Assembly: GCF_900104355.1 (NCBI RefSeq)
Contig: NZ_FNIY01000008.1
Location: 119,943 to 183,942 of the forward strand
Reading direction: 5' to 3'
DNA length: 64,000 nucleotides
Origin: Phyllobacterium sp. OV277
Lineage (GTDB): Bacteria > Pseudomonadota > Alphaproteobacteria > Rhizobiales > Rhizobiaceae
The notes beneath the pieces are model-generated. The model was given only the letters and a program-made list of their open reading frames with translations. It was not told where the DNA came from and did not search any database. Below, one piece after another: positions 50,429 to 58,939 of this stretch (position 1 is its first letter; each line of letters opens with the position of its first letter). The translations under genes and the position numbers were made by a program.

Positions 50429-51451
50429 TCACCTCCAACCAAGTGCGGGGGCGATGTGGGTTAGGATTGCCTCAAGGACATGTGCATTGTAATCGACGCC
50501 CAGCTGGTTTGGCACCGTCAACAACAAAGTATCTGCTTCCTTGATGGCCTCATCTTGCGCCAGCTGTTTTATGAGTGCTTCAGGCTCGCCAGCATAAGTC
50601 CGACCAAAAATGGCTCTCGTATTTTCATCAATATGACCAATTGAATCACCTTCCCTGCCGGCGCTGCCAAAGTAAGCGCGATCACGGTCGTCCGTTAGCG
50701 CGAAGATGCTCCGGCTGACTGAAACACGCGGTGTCCAATTGTGGCCTGCTTCCTTCCATGCCTGACGGTACGCACGTATTTGCGCCGCTTGCTGAATGTG
50801 GAATGGCTCGCCCGATTCATCATTTTTCAGTGTAGAACTTTGAAGATTCATGCCCAACTTGGCGGCCCAGACAGCTGTTGAATTAGAGCCGGCACCCCAC
50901 CAGATGCGTTTTTGTAAGCTTTCAGAATGCGGTTCGAGGCGCAATAGACCAGGCGGGTTCGGAAACATCGGTCTTGGATTTGGTTCGGCAAAGCCGTCGC
51001 CTTTGAGCAGGCTCAGGAAAACCTCTGCGTGCTGACGACCCATATCGGCGTCTGTGGCGCCATCCTTCGGCTGATAGCCAAAATAGCGCCAGCCATCGAT
51101 GACCTGCTCCGGTGAGCCTCGGCTGAGCCCAAGCTGCAGACGACCGTTCGAGATGAGGTCTGCTGCCCCGGCATCTTCGGCCATGTAGAATGCGTTCTCA
51201 TAGCGCATGTCGATCACAGCTGTGCCGATTTCGATCTTTTTGGTTTTCGCTCCAATTGCAGCCAATAGCGGGAAGGGCGAGGCCAATTGCCGGGCGAAAT
51301 GATGGACACGGAAATAGGCACCATCTACACCCAGTTCCTCAGCCGCGACGGATAACTCGATCGACTGGAGAAGCGCATCTCCTGCCGAACGGGTTTGCGA
51401 TTGTAGCGAAGGTGCCCAATGGCCAAACGAAAGGAAACCGATCTTCTTCAT
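50429..51451 (-). CDS. LLM-class flavin-dependent oxidoreductase
   Basis: Luciferase-like monooxygenase-fold protein, 340 residues. The N terminus MKKIGFLSFGHWAPSLQSQTRS, GVDGAYFRVHHFARQLASPFPLLAAIGAKT, IEIGTAVIDMRYENAFYMAEDAGAADLISNGRLQLGLSRG and IWWGAGSNSTAVWAAKLGMNL follow the family pattern for flavin binding. Members use reduced FMN or, in other phyla, F420. It stands alone between unrelated genes; unlike the SsuD and NtaA members in the first 20 kb, there is no transporter nearby. Substrate unknown. Confidence 0.85.
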   Translation of the reverse strand: MKKIGFLSFGHWAPSLQSQTRSAGDALLQSIELSVAAEELGVDGAYFRVHHFARQLASPFPLLAAIGAKTKKIEIGTAVIDMRYENAFYMAEDAGAADLISNGRLQLGLSRGSPEQVIDGWRYFGYQPKDGATDADMGRQHAEVFLSLLKGDGFAEPNPRPMFPNPPGLLRLEPHSESLQKRIWWGAGSNSTAVWAAKLGMNLQSSTLKNDESGEPFHIQQAAQIRAYRQAWKEAGHNWTPRVSVSRSIFALTDDRDRAYFGSAGREGDSIGHIDENTRAIFGRTYAGEPEALIKQLAQDEAIKEADTLLLTVPNQLGVDYNAHVLEAILTHIAPALGWR

Positions 51452-51730
51452 GACTACCCATATCTCAAAAGGAGCAGACCCTGTTGCTCCGGCGGGTCGT
51501 ATATGGGAGTGGTTCGTAGTGGTTGTAAGTCAGTTGAACACTGTGTTCGAAGAATGGTACCAGACGCGTTCGGGCGGCCAAGACAAGCCAGTTTGGCTTT
51601 CGCAAACTACGCTGATCTGACACACACTTTTCGAATAATAAATATAGGTTGGTGCTTGAATATCTGCATACTGAAGCCTGTCCATTGAAAGTCAGGTTGA
51701 TTCAGAAGCCGCCGCTAATTGCGAGAAAAT

Positions 51731-53170
51731 ATGAAAAATCGCATTCTGTTCTTTGGTGTATTAGTCACTTTCGCACTGCTGTTGCCCTTTCTTTTCAAGC
51801 ACCCAGAACCCATCAGACCTCCCTTCATTCAACCAAAAGTCGAAGAAGTTTCGTCAAGGCTATATAGGGACAGTGCAGGTCACGAGGCGCGTATCTCAAC
51901 TCCTTTGCTCGACGCATTTCAGTACACTGGCGACAGCAATCTCTGCTCGGAATTCAAAGAGATGACCAAGAATGCGGCTGAAGCAGCATCCGAATTTACC
52001 GAGCTGTGTATCGATCTGTCGAGTGGAACGCCAGTTGAAGTCAGTCAAAAAAGAACAAGTATGGCGATTGCGATCGCTGATAATGATGAAGAGTTTTCAT
52101 TTTCGTTTCCCAAAGATGATGCCGGTCAGGATAAGCGCGTGGTGCTCGGATTATCCGCACTGAAAGCTGCCCTTGATATTCTTCCACCCGAGGAAGCTGC
52201 CGCAGCTATGGAGGTCTTGAACAATGTCTGGATCGCCAGGAATGCGAGCGCATCTTTTAGCAGATATTCTCCATCCTTCCTTTTTGGGTCCGCCATGCGG
52301 GTGGAAGCGGGTGAAGCCATGCTCAAACTCTGCCCGCTCACCGTGCGTCCAGATTGCAACCTGTATGTTCCCTCTGGATTATCTGGAGCACTGGAGGAAC
52401 TTGGCCGCTGGAAATCTGATGTGGGTTTGCTACTCCGCTCGGCTGAGTTGCGGGAACGCGAAAATGCTGGCGTGAAGGAACCTAACAAACGAAGCGAGCT
52501 GAAGTTTGCCCAAGATTTCTCCAGTACTCTTGGGTATGCAAGCGAAATTGATCCCCGCACAAACAGTGCCCGTGCGCGCAGAGGTGTTAAACCTCTGGAG
52601 GATTGGTTGCTTAAATATGAAAGCAGCACCGACGAACGCCAATTGCAGTATATCTACAGCTCCGTGGGGGCTGCGTATGGGCGTATCGCGCAAAACACCG
52701 AACAAAATGCAGATGCGGAAAAAGCGCTGAAATATAATAGTTTGACATACGACATTGAGCGCAAACTAAACCCAGACGGCGCAAGTTGGCGGACAATGGT
52801 CAACCTGGGCGATGATGTGCTTCTCCTAGGGGAACTGGAGCATGATCAAGCGGGCTTTCAAAGGGCTGTCAAATTGCAGCGTGACGCTTTTGCGCTTACG
52901 GAAAAAATAAATTCCCAAGAATACTCTGCTTACGTAAATATGAAGTTGGCCCGGACGCTACAGCACTATGCGGAGGCCGATTTCCCCGATGTCGCCGATG
53001 CAGAAAAGATCAATATGCTTGAGGAGGCAATAAAACTGGCCGAAGGGGTCAAACCTCTGTTCGAAAAAACAGGCACCACTTCATATCTGCAGATCATAAA
53101 TCGTGTACTCATCAATGCAAATGCCCAACTTGCAAAACTGCATGTATCGACAAAGCCAAAAAGCGACTAA
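51731..53170 (+). CDS. TPR-like, membrane-anchored protein of unknown function
   Basis: Protein of 479 residues with a single N-terminal hydrophobic anchor or uncleaved signal (MKNRILFFGVLVTFALLLPFLF). The C-terminal third is helical, with repeat-like segments (DERQLQYIYSSVGAAYGRIAQ, WRTMVNLGDDVLLLGELEHD, EYSAYVNMKLARTLQHYAEAD) resembling tetratricopeptide repeats. GAGA precedes ATG 51731; a TTG at 51719 is possible. The protein probably sits at the periplasmic face and binds other proteins. Gene neighbours on both sides are also unknown envelope proteins. Confidence 0.65.
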   Translation: MKNRILFFGVLVTFALLLPFLFKHPEPIRPPFIQPKVEEVSSRLYRDSAGHEARISTPLLDAFQYTGDSNLCSEFKEMTKNAAEAASEFTELCIDLSSGTPVEVSQKRTSMAIAIADNDEEFSFSFPKDDAGQDKRVVLGLSALKAALDILPPEEAAAAMEVLNNVWIARNASASFSRYSPSFLFGSAMRVEAGEAMLKLCPLTVRPDCNLYVPSGLSGALEELGRWKSDVGLLLRSAELRERENAGVKEPNKRSELKFAQDFSSTLGYASEIDPRTNSARARRGVKPLEDWLLKYESSTDERQLQYIYSSVGAAYGRIAQNTEQNADAEKALKYNSLTYDIERKLNPDGASWRTMVNLGDDVLLLGELEHDQAGFQRAVKLQRDAFALTEKINSQEYSAYVNMKLARTLQHYAEADFPDVADAEKINMLEEAIKLAEGVKPLFEKTGTTSYLQIINRVLINANAQLAKLHVSTKPKSD

Positions 53171-53412
53171 GCGGCATAACATATCGGGGTTGGCGCATCG
53201 TAGAGCATTAGGCCAAGATCACTCCGCGATTGGGCTTCGGCCAACCAATATGGTGCAAAGGCGGGTGAGGAGAGTCGTCAGCACTGATGCACTGTGAAAA
53301 AATTCAGTCAAGCACTGTGATTACAACGTGTTGCTAAAAGTACTCGCCGATTTTACCCTGTTTCTGTTACACAATCGGCAGGCGCGTCACGCATTCAAAA
53401 GAAAGACAAATA

Positions 53413-53844
53413 ATGATTGCAGCAGGAAAAGTAGTCACCTTCGGTCTTTGCGTTATCGCGACGATATTTTCCGGCATGGCGGACGCGCAATCGGCTAGCA
53501 AATGCACCCCTCACGAGCAGCGGGTTGCTAAGGCGATCAAGGAAGGTAAGGCCTTATTGAAAGAGGAAAAATTCAAAATCTGGATAGATAAAGGTTTACG
53601 GGCTGATGCCCCCTACAACAAAAAGCCCTATACAACATATCTGGCCTGGTATGGCCGTATCGGCAGCTTAAGCGCAGCCCCAGATGGGTCCCACACCCCG
53701 GAGATGACGAAGTTTTTTGAAACGCACGGTTTCACTCCGTCAGCCGCTTATTCCATCATTGAAGACTATGCGCTTTACGGTAAACCAAACTCGAGTGTCG
53801 ATCTGGACTTTGAAGTAAAAATGAATGCCTTTCACTGCCCTTAA
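53413..53844 (+). CDS. Small secreted protein of unknown function
   Basis: Protein of 143 residues with a Sec signal peptide (MIAAGKVVTFGLCVIATIF, cleavage near ADAQS). The mature part is about 118 residues, lysine-rich at first (AKAIKEGKALLKEEKFK), then aromatic (PYTTYLAWYGRIG), with two cysteines (SKCTPHE and FHCP) that could pair. GAAAGACAAATA before the ATG is a moderate ribosome site. No family recognised. It is convergent with, and ends 10 nt from, the membrane protein at 53855. Confidence 0.65.
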   Translation: MIAAGKVVTFGLCVIATIFSGMADAQSASKCTPHEQRVAKAIKEGKALLKEEKFKIWIDKGLRADAPYNKKPYTTYLAWYGRIGSLSAAPDGSHTPEMTKFFETHGFTPSAAYSIIEDYALYGKPNSSVDLDFEVKMNAFHCP

Positions 53845-53854
53845 TAACTGATTT

Positions 53855-54955
53855 TCATTTCCAGCTTGTGTAATCACCGGCGACACAGCCAAACGGAGCG
53901 CGATCGTGGCCGAACCGCTTCTTGAGCTGCTCACAACCCCAATTGTTCAGCGGCGCAGGCATGAGATTGTTAATATCCATCCCAGGCGACTGAAACTGGG
54001 TCGCAGAGCTTGTCACATACCAGAGCCAGAAGCCGAACACACCAACGACGATTAAAAGCAGCACGCCGAAGAAGTTTCGGAGCTGCTTCCAGATAGAGAT
54101 TGTCTTTTTGGGTTCTTCGACCAGAAGCGGTACGTTTTGATCGCCTTCATAATGATAGGCGAATGGTGCAAGAGCTGCCACGCGCTCGTCTTCGGTTAGT
54201 TTGATGCGCTGGAGATTACTGTCCAGAAGTACAGGGAGTGCGGTGTTACCGTGCCTGACAGCCAGTCCTACGGCTTTGCCATTGGTCGCTCCGATAATCA
54301 GCGGCTCCTGCCCGTCTTTCATCCGAGTGTACACGGATCGCCCCGTCTTATCATGAGCAATCTTGTCATTGTACGTGATCGAAAGGACGTTGCGCTTACG
54401 GTCAAATGCCGTGATTTCAACCGGGACAGGCGTCAATTTGGCCGGCTGCTTCAGTTGGCGATTAACACGCCAAATGCGCAGACCGAAAAACACCATGGCC
54501 AAGCTCATACCGCCAAGTAGGACGACAAACACGGAGAGTGTCACAATGCGGTTCCAGAGCATATCCAGACCAAGGGTCATCGTCGCCAGTTCCGGATGGT
54601 CTGCCGAGATCACCAAGCCAGTTTCATAATCCCCGGTGTGAAAATCGATGAACATAATCTCGACCGCTGTGTCGTAATTCTGTCCCTTGTAACTGTATAC
54701 GAGACGAGCCTCGCAGTCAGTGAAGATGGCTTTGCGTGTCGTGCAGTGCCCGTTCCGCACGTCGCCATTTTCAAGCGTCATGGGATTCTGGCTTATCTGG
54801 AAATCGCGGATCACACCCGGCGCTTCCCAGACGAACAGGAACACGGCAATTGCCAGGATAATGGGTGTTGCCCAGAAGTAAGCGCTTGGCGTGGAGATCA
54901 CGTTTGGCGCCAAAGAGAGCTGGCGATTGGGAAGAACAAGCGAAGGCTGCAACAT
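53855..54955 (-). CDS. Membrane protein of unknown function
   Basis: Protein of about 366 residues with three hydrophobic helices: near the N terminus (FWATPIILAIAVFLFVWEA), in the middle (IVTLSVFVVLLGGMSLAMVFFGL) and near the C terminus (FFGVLLLIVVGVFGFWLWYV). Between helices 1 and 2 a periplasmic domain contains two cysteines (NGHCTTRKAIFTDCEARL), probably a disulfide; a cytosolic beta-rich domain follows helix 2. The layout recalls DUF3592-type proteins. The start is uncertain: ATG 54955 or GTG 54967, neither with a strong ribosome site. Confidence 0.65.
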   Translation of the reverse strand: MLQPSLVLPNRQLSLAPNVISTPSAYFWATPIILAIAVFLFVWEAPGVIRDFQISQNPMTLENGDVRNGHCTTRKAIFTDCEARLVYSYKGQNYDTAVEIMFIDFHTGDYETGLVISADHPELATMTLGLDMLWNRIVTLSVFVVLLGGMSLAMVFFGLRIWRVNRQLKQPAKLTPVPVEITAFDRKRNVLSITYNDKIAHDKTGRSVYTRMKDGQEPLIIGATNGKAVGLAVRHGNTALPVLLDSNLQRIKLTEDERVAALAPFAYHYEGDQNVPLLVEEPKKTISIWKQLRNFFGVLLLIVVGVFGFWLWYVTSSATQFQSPGMDINNLMPAPLNNWGCEQLKKRFGHDRAPFGCVAGDYTSWK

Positions 54956-55146
54956 TGGATATCTCACATTTGATGGTACAACGCTTTTAGCGCTTCAGGC
55001 AGCGGCCGATGACGACCTGACGGTATGATATGGCAGAGGCGTTCTGACGTTAAAGTCTGAGGGGGCATAAGGAATTGTCGGGCAGATGTGCCGGAGTGTG
55101 GGCGTTATTGAGTTAACGATCCAGATCAGGGCTTTTGGCATCATTG

Positions 55147-55335
55147 TCAACGGGAACGAGCCGCATTTCGAGCGAGCAGTGCCTTGAAAAGGGGCGCGCA
55201 GAACCCGGCTAATATGGCGCCTCCGACCACCCAGCCAAGCACTTCGCCGCCAAGCAATTCATCGCCGACATATGCTGCGGCGATGCACCCGATGCCGGCC
55301 AGTAGCGCCCGCCAAACCCAACCTGAAACTGTCAT
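55147..55335 (-). CDS. Small two-helix membrane protein
   Basis: Protein of 62 residues made almost entirely of two hydrophobic helices (WRALLAGIGCIAAAYVG and VLGWVVGGAILAGFCAPLF) with a basic tail (LLARNAARSR). GGGGGTTAACA precedes ATG 55335; the frame open to 55371 is less likely. It may sit in the inner membrane as an oligomer. No family recognised; glycine-rich helices suggest tight packing. Confidence 0.55.
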   Translation of the reverse strand: MTVSGWVWRALLAGIGCIAAAYVGDELLGGEVLGWVVGGAILAGFCAPLFKALLARNAARSR

Positions 55336-55542
55336 TGTTAACCCCCGGTTTTTGCAGCCGATAACGTTCAATATTTTGAAGGAAACGTCTATCCCTCACC
55401 GCAAATAGCTTTTGGCATAACAAGCCGATGGCGCCAATGCTTTGAATAAGTCAGGAATACTTGATGTTCAAAGGCCCACTTCTTTGTTTACTTCGCCCCA
55501 ATCTACTGGAACACCCTTGATGGGGTCGACTGAGTATAACGA

Positions 55543-56154
55543 TTAGATCGAAGTGTCTTGCGCGACCTCGGCCCGGATCGCCTGCATAGCAATCGGGATT
55601 GTTGCGAGCAACCGAGTTAACGACACGCCATCGCGCGCCTGCACGGAGAAGCCGTGTAGAACCGTGGCGTAATAGTCACCGAGAGCCTGTATATCTGTAT
55701 TTCGCCGCAATTCACCTTCGGTTACGGCGCGTTTCAGACGCGCGACGAGAGATGCAGCACGGCGGCGGCGATAATCGGCCAGGAATTCCCGCACACCGTC
55801 ATTCTCCACCGCGCAGTTCGTCGCGGCTGACACCACCATGCAGCCTTGCGGTCGGCCTTTGCGGGTATAAGTTTCGGCGGCTTCTCGCAGACTGCGTTCT
55901 ATCGCACCGTCGGCTGTCAGCTCCTGCTCCAGTGCGCGTGTCGCAAAGCCACCTTCCTCTGCATCGTAGAGTGCGACCGCCTCGCGAAACAATGTCTCCT
56001 TTGATCCGAAAGCGGCGTAGATGCGTGCTGAGGCAATGCCTAACGCATCTACGAGATCGGCCATCGATACCCCTTCATAACCTCGGTGCCAGAAGGCATC
56101 GCGGGCCTTGGCCAAAGCCACGTCCCGGTCAAATTCTCTCGGACGTCCTGCCAT
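55543..56154 (-). CDS. TetR-family transcriptional repressor
   Basis: TetR-type repressor, 203 residues. The N-terminal HTH reads DRDVALAKARDAFWHRGYEGVSMADLVDALGIASARIYAAFGSKETLF, in full family form. The ligand-binding domain includes RPQGCMVVSAATNCA, characteristic of the AcrR/YezE-like branch with a C-terminal TetR_C_16-like half. GGAGATTGTG gives the start at 56154. It is divergent from the MFS efflux gene, with a palindromic operator in the 107-bp gap, so it almost surely represses that transporter and itself. Confidence 0.92.
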   Translation of the reverse strand: MAGRPREFDRDVALAKARDAFWHRGYEGVSMADLVDALGIASARIYAAFGSKETLFREAVALYDAEEGGFATRALEQELTADGAIERSLREAAETYTRKGRPQGCMVVSAATNCAVENDGVREFLADYRRRRAASLVARLKRAVTEGELRRNTDIQALGDYYATVLHGFSVQARDGVSLTRLLATIPIAMQAIRAEVAQDTSI

Positions 56155-56173
56155 CACAATCTCCATTCCTGAG

Positions 56174-56235
56174 TGAACAACAAATAATTCGCTTGACCGC
56201 GCGATGCAAGTTCCTATTATTTGTTGATCAACAAA
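56174..56235. promoter_or_regulatory. TetR-type operator between repressor and MFS genes
   Basis: TTTGTTGATCAACAAA (56220-56235) is a perfect 16-bp palindrome 27 nt before the MFS start. TGAACAACAAATAA at 56174-56187 is a near-perfect inverted copy of TTATTTGTTGATCA (56217-56230), giving a second half-site near the tetR start. Together they suit divergent autorepression. Confidence 0.75.
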
Positions 56236-56261
56236 CAATTGCCTTCAATTTGGAGAGTGAC

Positions 56262-57695
56262 ATGAACACAGCGGAACGCATTGAGGTGGGGCCGGCATCG
56301 GGTATCAATGCGCAAAGGGGTGCAGCGCTTGCTTTGCTTGCCTTTGCCCAGCTCATCTATTCCCTCGACATCAATATCGTCTTTGTTGCCTTGCCCGAGA
56401 TTGGTACCGGCCTTGGTTTCTCAGGCCAGACCCTGCAATGGGTGGTCAGCGCCTATATGGTTTTGTGCGGTGGCTTCCTGTTGTTCGGGGGGCGGGCAGC
56501 GGATTTGATCGGCCAGCGGCGCATGTTCATCTTTGCGCTCTGGCTTTATGCGCTGTCTTCACTGGCGGGAGGATTTGCGACATCACCGGGAATTATCGTT
56601 GCGGCGCGAGCCGTGCAGGGTGTTGGGGCTGCATTCCTGTTTCCCGCCACGCTCTCACTTGTCAACCGCCTGTTCGCCGAAGGACCGGAGCGTAACCGCG
56701 CGCTGGCCGTATGGGGCGGAGCAGGTGCAAGCGGTCTTAGCATTGGAGCGTTGGCTGGTGGTTTCCTGACGGCTACCTGGGGTTGGCCCGCCATCTTTTA
56801 CGTGAACGTCGTGCTGGCTGGTATAGCCATTCTCACCACCTTCTTTGTCATCCCGTCCGACCCGAAGCGCCAGCAACGACGTAACTTTGATCTGCCCGGC
56901 GCGTTGACGGTGACGGCCGGAGCGACGTTGCTGGTCTTCGCATTGATTGAGGGTCCCGAGATCGGCTGGGGTGCATCAATGGTCATCGCGGCGCTTGTCT
57001 TGTCAGGGGTATTCCTGATTGTCTTCGCCGTGATCGAGGCGCACAGCGCCGATCCGCTGATGCCGCTGCGCTTGTTCGGCAATCGAAGCCTCGTTGCAGG
57101 GATGACGATCACCTTCCTCTATATGGGCACCTTTGGTGCACTGCCCTACTTCCTGACCGTTCTGTTCCAGAATGTGCAGGGCTTGAACGCGCTTCAGACG
57201 GGTTGGGCATTCCTCATACCCTCGATCGCTATTGTAGTCGGCACGCAAGCCGGTGAACGTCTGGCGAGGCGCGCGTCCATCCGCACGACGTTGATCATCG
57301 GCATGATGCTGGGTGCGGTTGGCACGGTGTTACTGGTACCTGGTGCAAATGCAGATAGTATATATCTGGCCATTGTACCGGGATTGATCGTCTCGGGAAT
57401 AGGGCAGGGCATCGTTTGGACCGGCATGTGGATTGCTGCCGCCTCCGGCGTGCATCATGATGAGCAAGGTGTCGCCTCGGGGATGGCCTCCACGACGCTC
57501 AGTGTCGGCAATTCCATCGGCCTTGCTATCCTGATCGCCATTTCCAACCGACACGTCGGTGGATCGGAAGGGGATAGCTTACGTGCCGCTGTGGCTGATG
57601 GCATACAGCTTGCCTTCTGGCTTGCTGCAGCCGGCATCCTTGTCAGTCTCGTCGCCGCCTTCGCCCTGCCGATCAAGGCAAAAGAGTCCATATGA
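56262..57695 (+). CDS. MFS efflux transporter (DHA2/EmrB-like, 14 helices)
   Basis: Major facilitator superfamily drug:H+ antiporter, 477 residues, with roughly 14 hydrophobic helices. Early motif LDINIVFVALPEIGTGLGFSGQTLQWVVSAYML-type text and the A-motif loop GGRAADLIGQRRMF are diagnostic for DHA2 members; the C-motif-like GAGASGLSIGALAGGFL lies in helix 5. GGAGAGTGAC before ATG 56262 sets the start. A much longer open frame from 55599 is the antisense of tetR and is not real. The adjacent TetR repressor probably senses the exported compound. Confidence 0.92.
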   Translation: MNTAERIEVGPASGINAQRGAALALLAFAQLIYSLDINIVFVALPEIGTGLGFSGQTLQWVVSAYMVLCGGFLLFGGRAADLIGQRRMFIFALWLYALSSLAGGFATSPGIIVAARAVQGVGAAFLFPATLSLVNRLFAEGPERNRALAVWGGAGASGLSIGALAGGFLTATWGWPAIFYVNVVLAGIAILTTFFVIPSDPKRQQRRNFDLPGALTVTAGATLLVFALIEGPEIGWGASMVIAALVLSGVFLIVFAVIEAHSADPLMPLRLFGNRSLVAGMTITFLYMGTFGALPYFLTVLFQNVQGLNALQTGWAFLIPSIAIVVGTQAGERLARRASIRTTLIIGMMLGAVGTVLLVPGANADSIYLAIVPGLIVSGIGQGIVWTGMWIAAASGVHHDEQGVASGMASTTLSVGNSIGLAILIAISNRHVGGSEGDSLRAAVADGIQLAFWLAAAGILVSLVAAFALPIKAKESI

Positions 57696-57783
57696 TGAAT
57701 GGTGGGTGAAGCCCTGCAGAGAGGGGGATCACGAAACAAGTGGTATCGCACCAAGCGAAGCACCGCCGAACATGCGGTGATGG

Positions 57784-57824
57784 AAAAAACAAAAGCCGGG
57801 CATTCCACCGAAGCGCCCGGCTTT
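57784..57824 (-). terminator. Intrinsic terminator of the AapJ-like gene
   Basis: AAAGCCGGGC (57792-57801) pairs perfectly with GCCCGGCTTT (57815-57824). Read on the minus strand the hairpin is followed by TTTTGTTTTTT, a strong U-tract, 17 nt after the stop of the binding-protein gene. Confidence 0.9.
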
Positions 57825-57840
57825 CAAAATCAGCGGTTTC

Positions 57841-58857
57841 TCATCGCGCCGGCGGTGCATACATGAGGCCGCCTGCATTCCACAGCGCATTGATACCCCG
57901 GGCAATCTTCAACGGGCTGCCAGTTCCAAGGTTGCGGTCAAACATCTCGCCATAATTGCCCGTTGTCGACAGGATGTTGTAGATCCAGCGCTGGTCGAGG
58001 CCCAAGGGTGCCCCGGTATCACCCTCGGCGCCCAGAAAGCGCTTGATCGACGGATTGCCTGAATCCATCTGCTTGGCGATATTTTCCTTGGTTATTCCGA
58101 GTTCCTCCGCCTCGATCAGGGAGAACAATGTCCAACGGACAATGTTGAACCAGCGATCATCCCCCTGACGCACGGCGGGCCCAAGCGGTTCCTTGGAAAT
58201 GATCTCGGGTAGCACCATAAAGCCATCGGGATCGGAAAGCGTGAGGCGCTGCGCATAGAGCGCCGAAGCGTCGGTTGTATAGACATCGCAGCGGCCATTG
58301 TTCAGAGCAACGATGGTCTCGTCAGGACGCTCGAAAGAGATAATTTCGTACTTGATATCGTTGGCCTTGAAATAATCCGCGACATTGAGTTCGGTGGTCG
58401 TGCCGGTTTCCGTGCATAACGACGCGCCGGAAAGTTCCTTTGCGCTTTTTACGCCAAGAGATTTCTTCACCATAAAACCCTGTCCGTCATAATAGGCGGT
58501 GCCGACGAATTTGAGCCCCATGCTTGTATCGCGCGACAGCGTCCATGTGGTCTGGCGTGACAGGAGATCGGCCTCCCCCGACTGGAGTGCCGTGAAGCGA
58601 TCTTTGGTTGAAAGCGGAATGAAGTTAACCTTGTCAGGGTCACCAAAAACCGCCGCAGAAACCGCATGGCAGAAATCCACGTCAAAACCGGTCCATTTTC
58701 CGGTGTTATCAGCATTGGAAAAGCCAAGAACGCCCTGGCTGACACCGCAATTGACGCGCCCACGTTCCTTGATAACCGAGAGCGTATCGGCCTTGGCAGA
58801 TGTGGCTGTAAAGGCTGCGGAAGCAAGCAGCAAAGCCAGAATTATAGTCCGTTTCAT
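57841..58857 (-). CDS. General amino-acid ABC transporter binding protein (AapJ-like)
   Basis: Periplasmic amino-acid-binding protein of the AapJ/BztA type, 338 residues. Signal peptide MKRTIILALLLASAAFTATSAKA, then TLSVIKERGRVNCGVSQGVLGFSNAD, WTGFDVDFCHAVSAAVFGD and LLSRQTTWTLSRDTSMGLKF, very typical of this family. GGGAGAACATC precedes ATG 58857. It lies 82 nt downstream of the kinase-aminotransferase fusion gene on the same strand. No permease or ATPase is adjacent, so it must share a transporter encoded elsewhere. The association suggests that it delivers the amino acid or amine handled by the fusion enzyme. Confidence 0.92.
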   Translation of the reverse strand: MKRTIILALLLASAAFTATSAKADTLSVIKERGRVNCGVSQGVLGFSNADNTGKWTGFDVDFCHAVSAAVFGDPDKVNFIPLSTKDRFTALQSGEADLLSRQTTWTLSRDTSMGLKFVGTAYYDGQGFMVKKSLGVKSAKELSGASLCTETGTTTELNVADYFKANDIKYEIISFERPDETIVALNNGRCDVYTTDASALYAQRLTLSDPDGFMVLPEIISKEPLGPAVRQGDDRWFNIVRWTLFSLIEAEELGITKENIAKQMDSGNPSIKRFLGAEGDTGAPLGLDQRWIYNILSTTGNYGEMFDRNLGTGSPLKIARGINALWNAGGLMYAPPAR

Positions 58858-58939
58858 GATGTTCTCCCTTATTGTGATTGAATAGATGTTCCCTGCCGCC
58901 GGACGCATGCCCGGCGGATTGGCTTTTCCGCTTTTGCGA

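Noticed and set aside
55599..56261. 221-codon extension in front of the MFS transporter
   Set aside because: It is the antisense of the tetR gene and crosses the operator region; the transporter has a clear ribosome site and family start at 56262.
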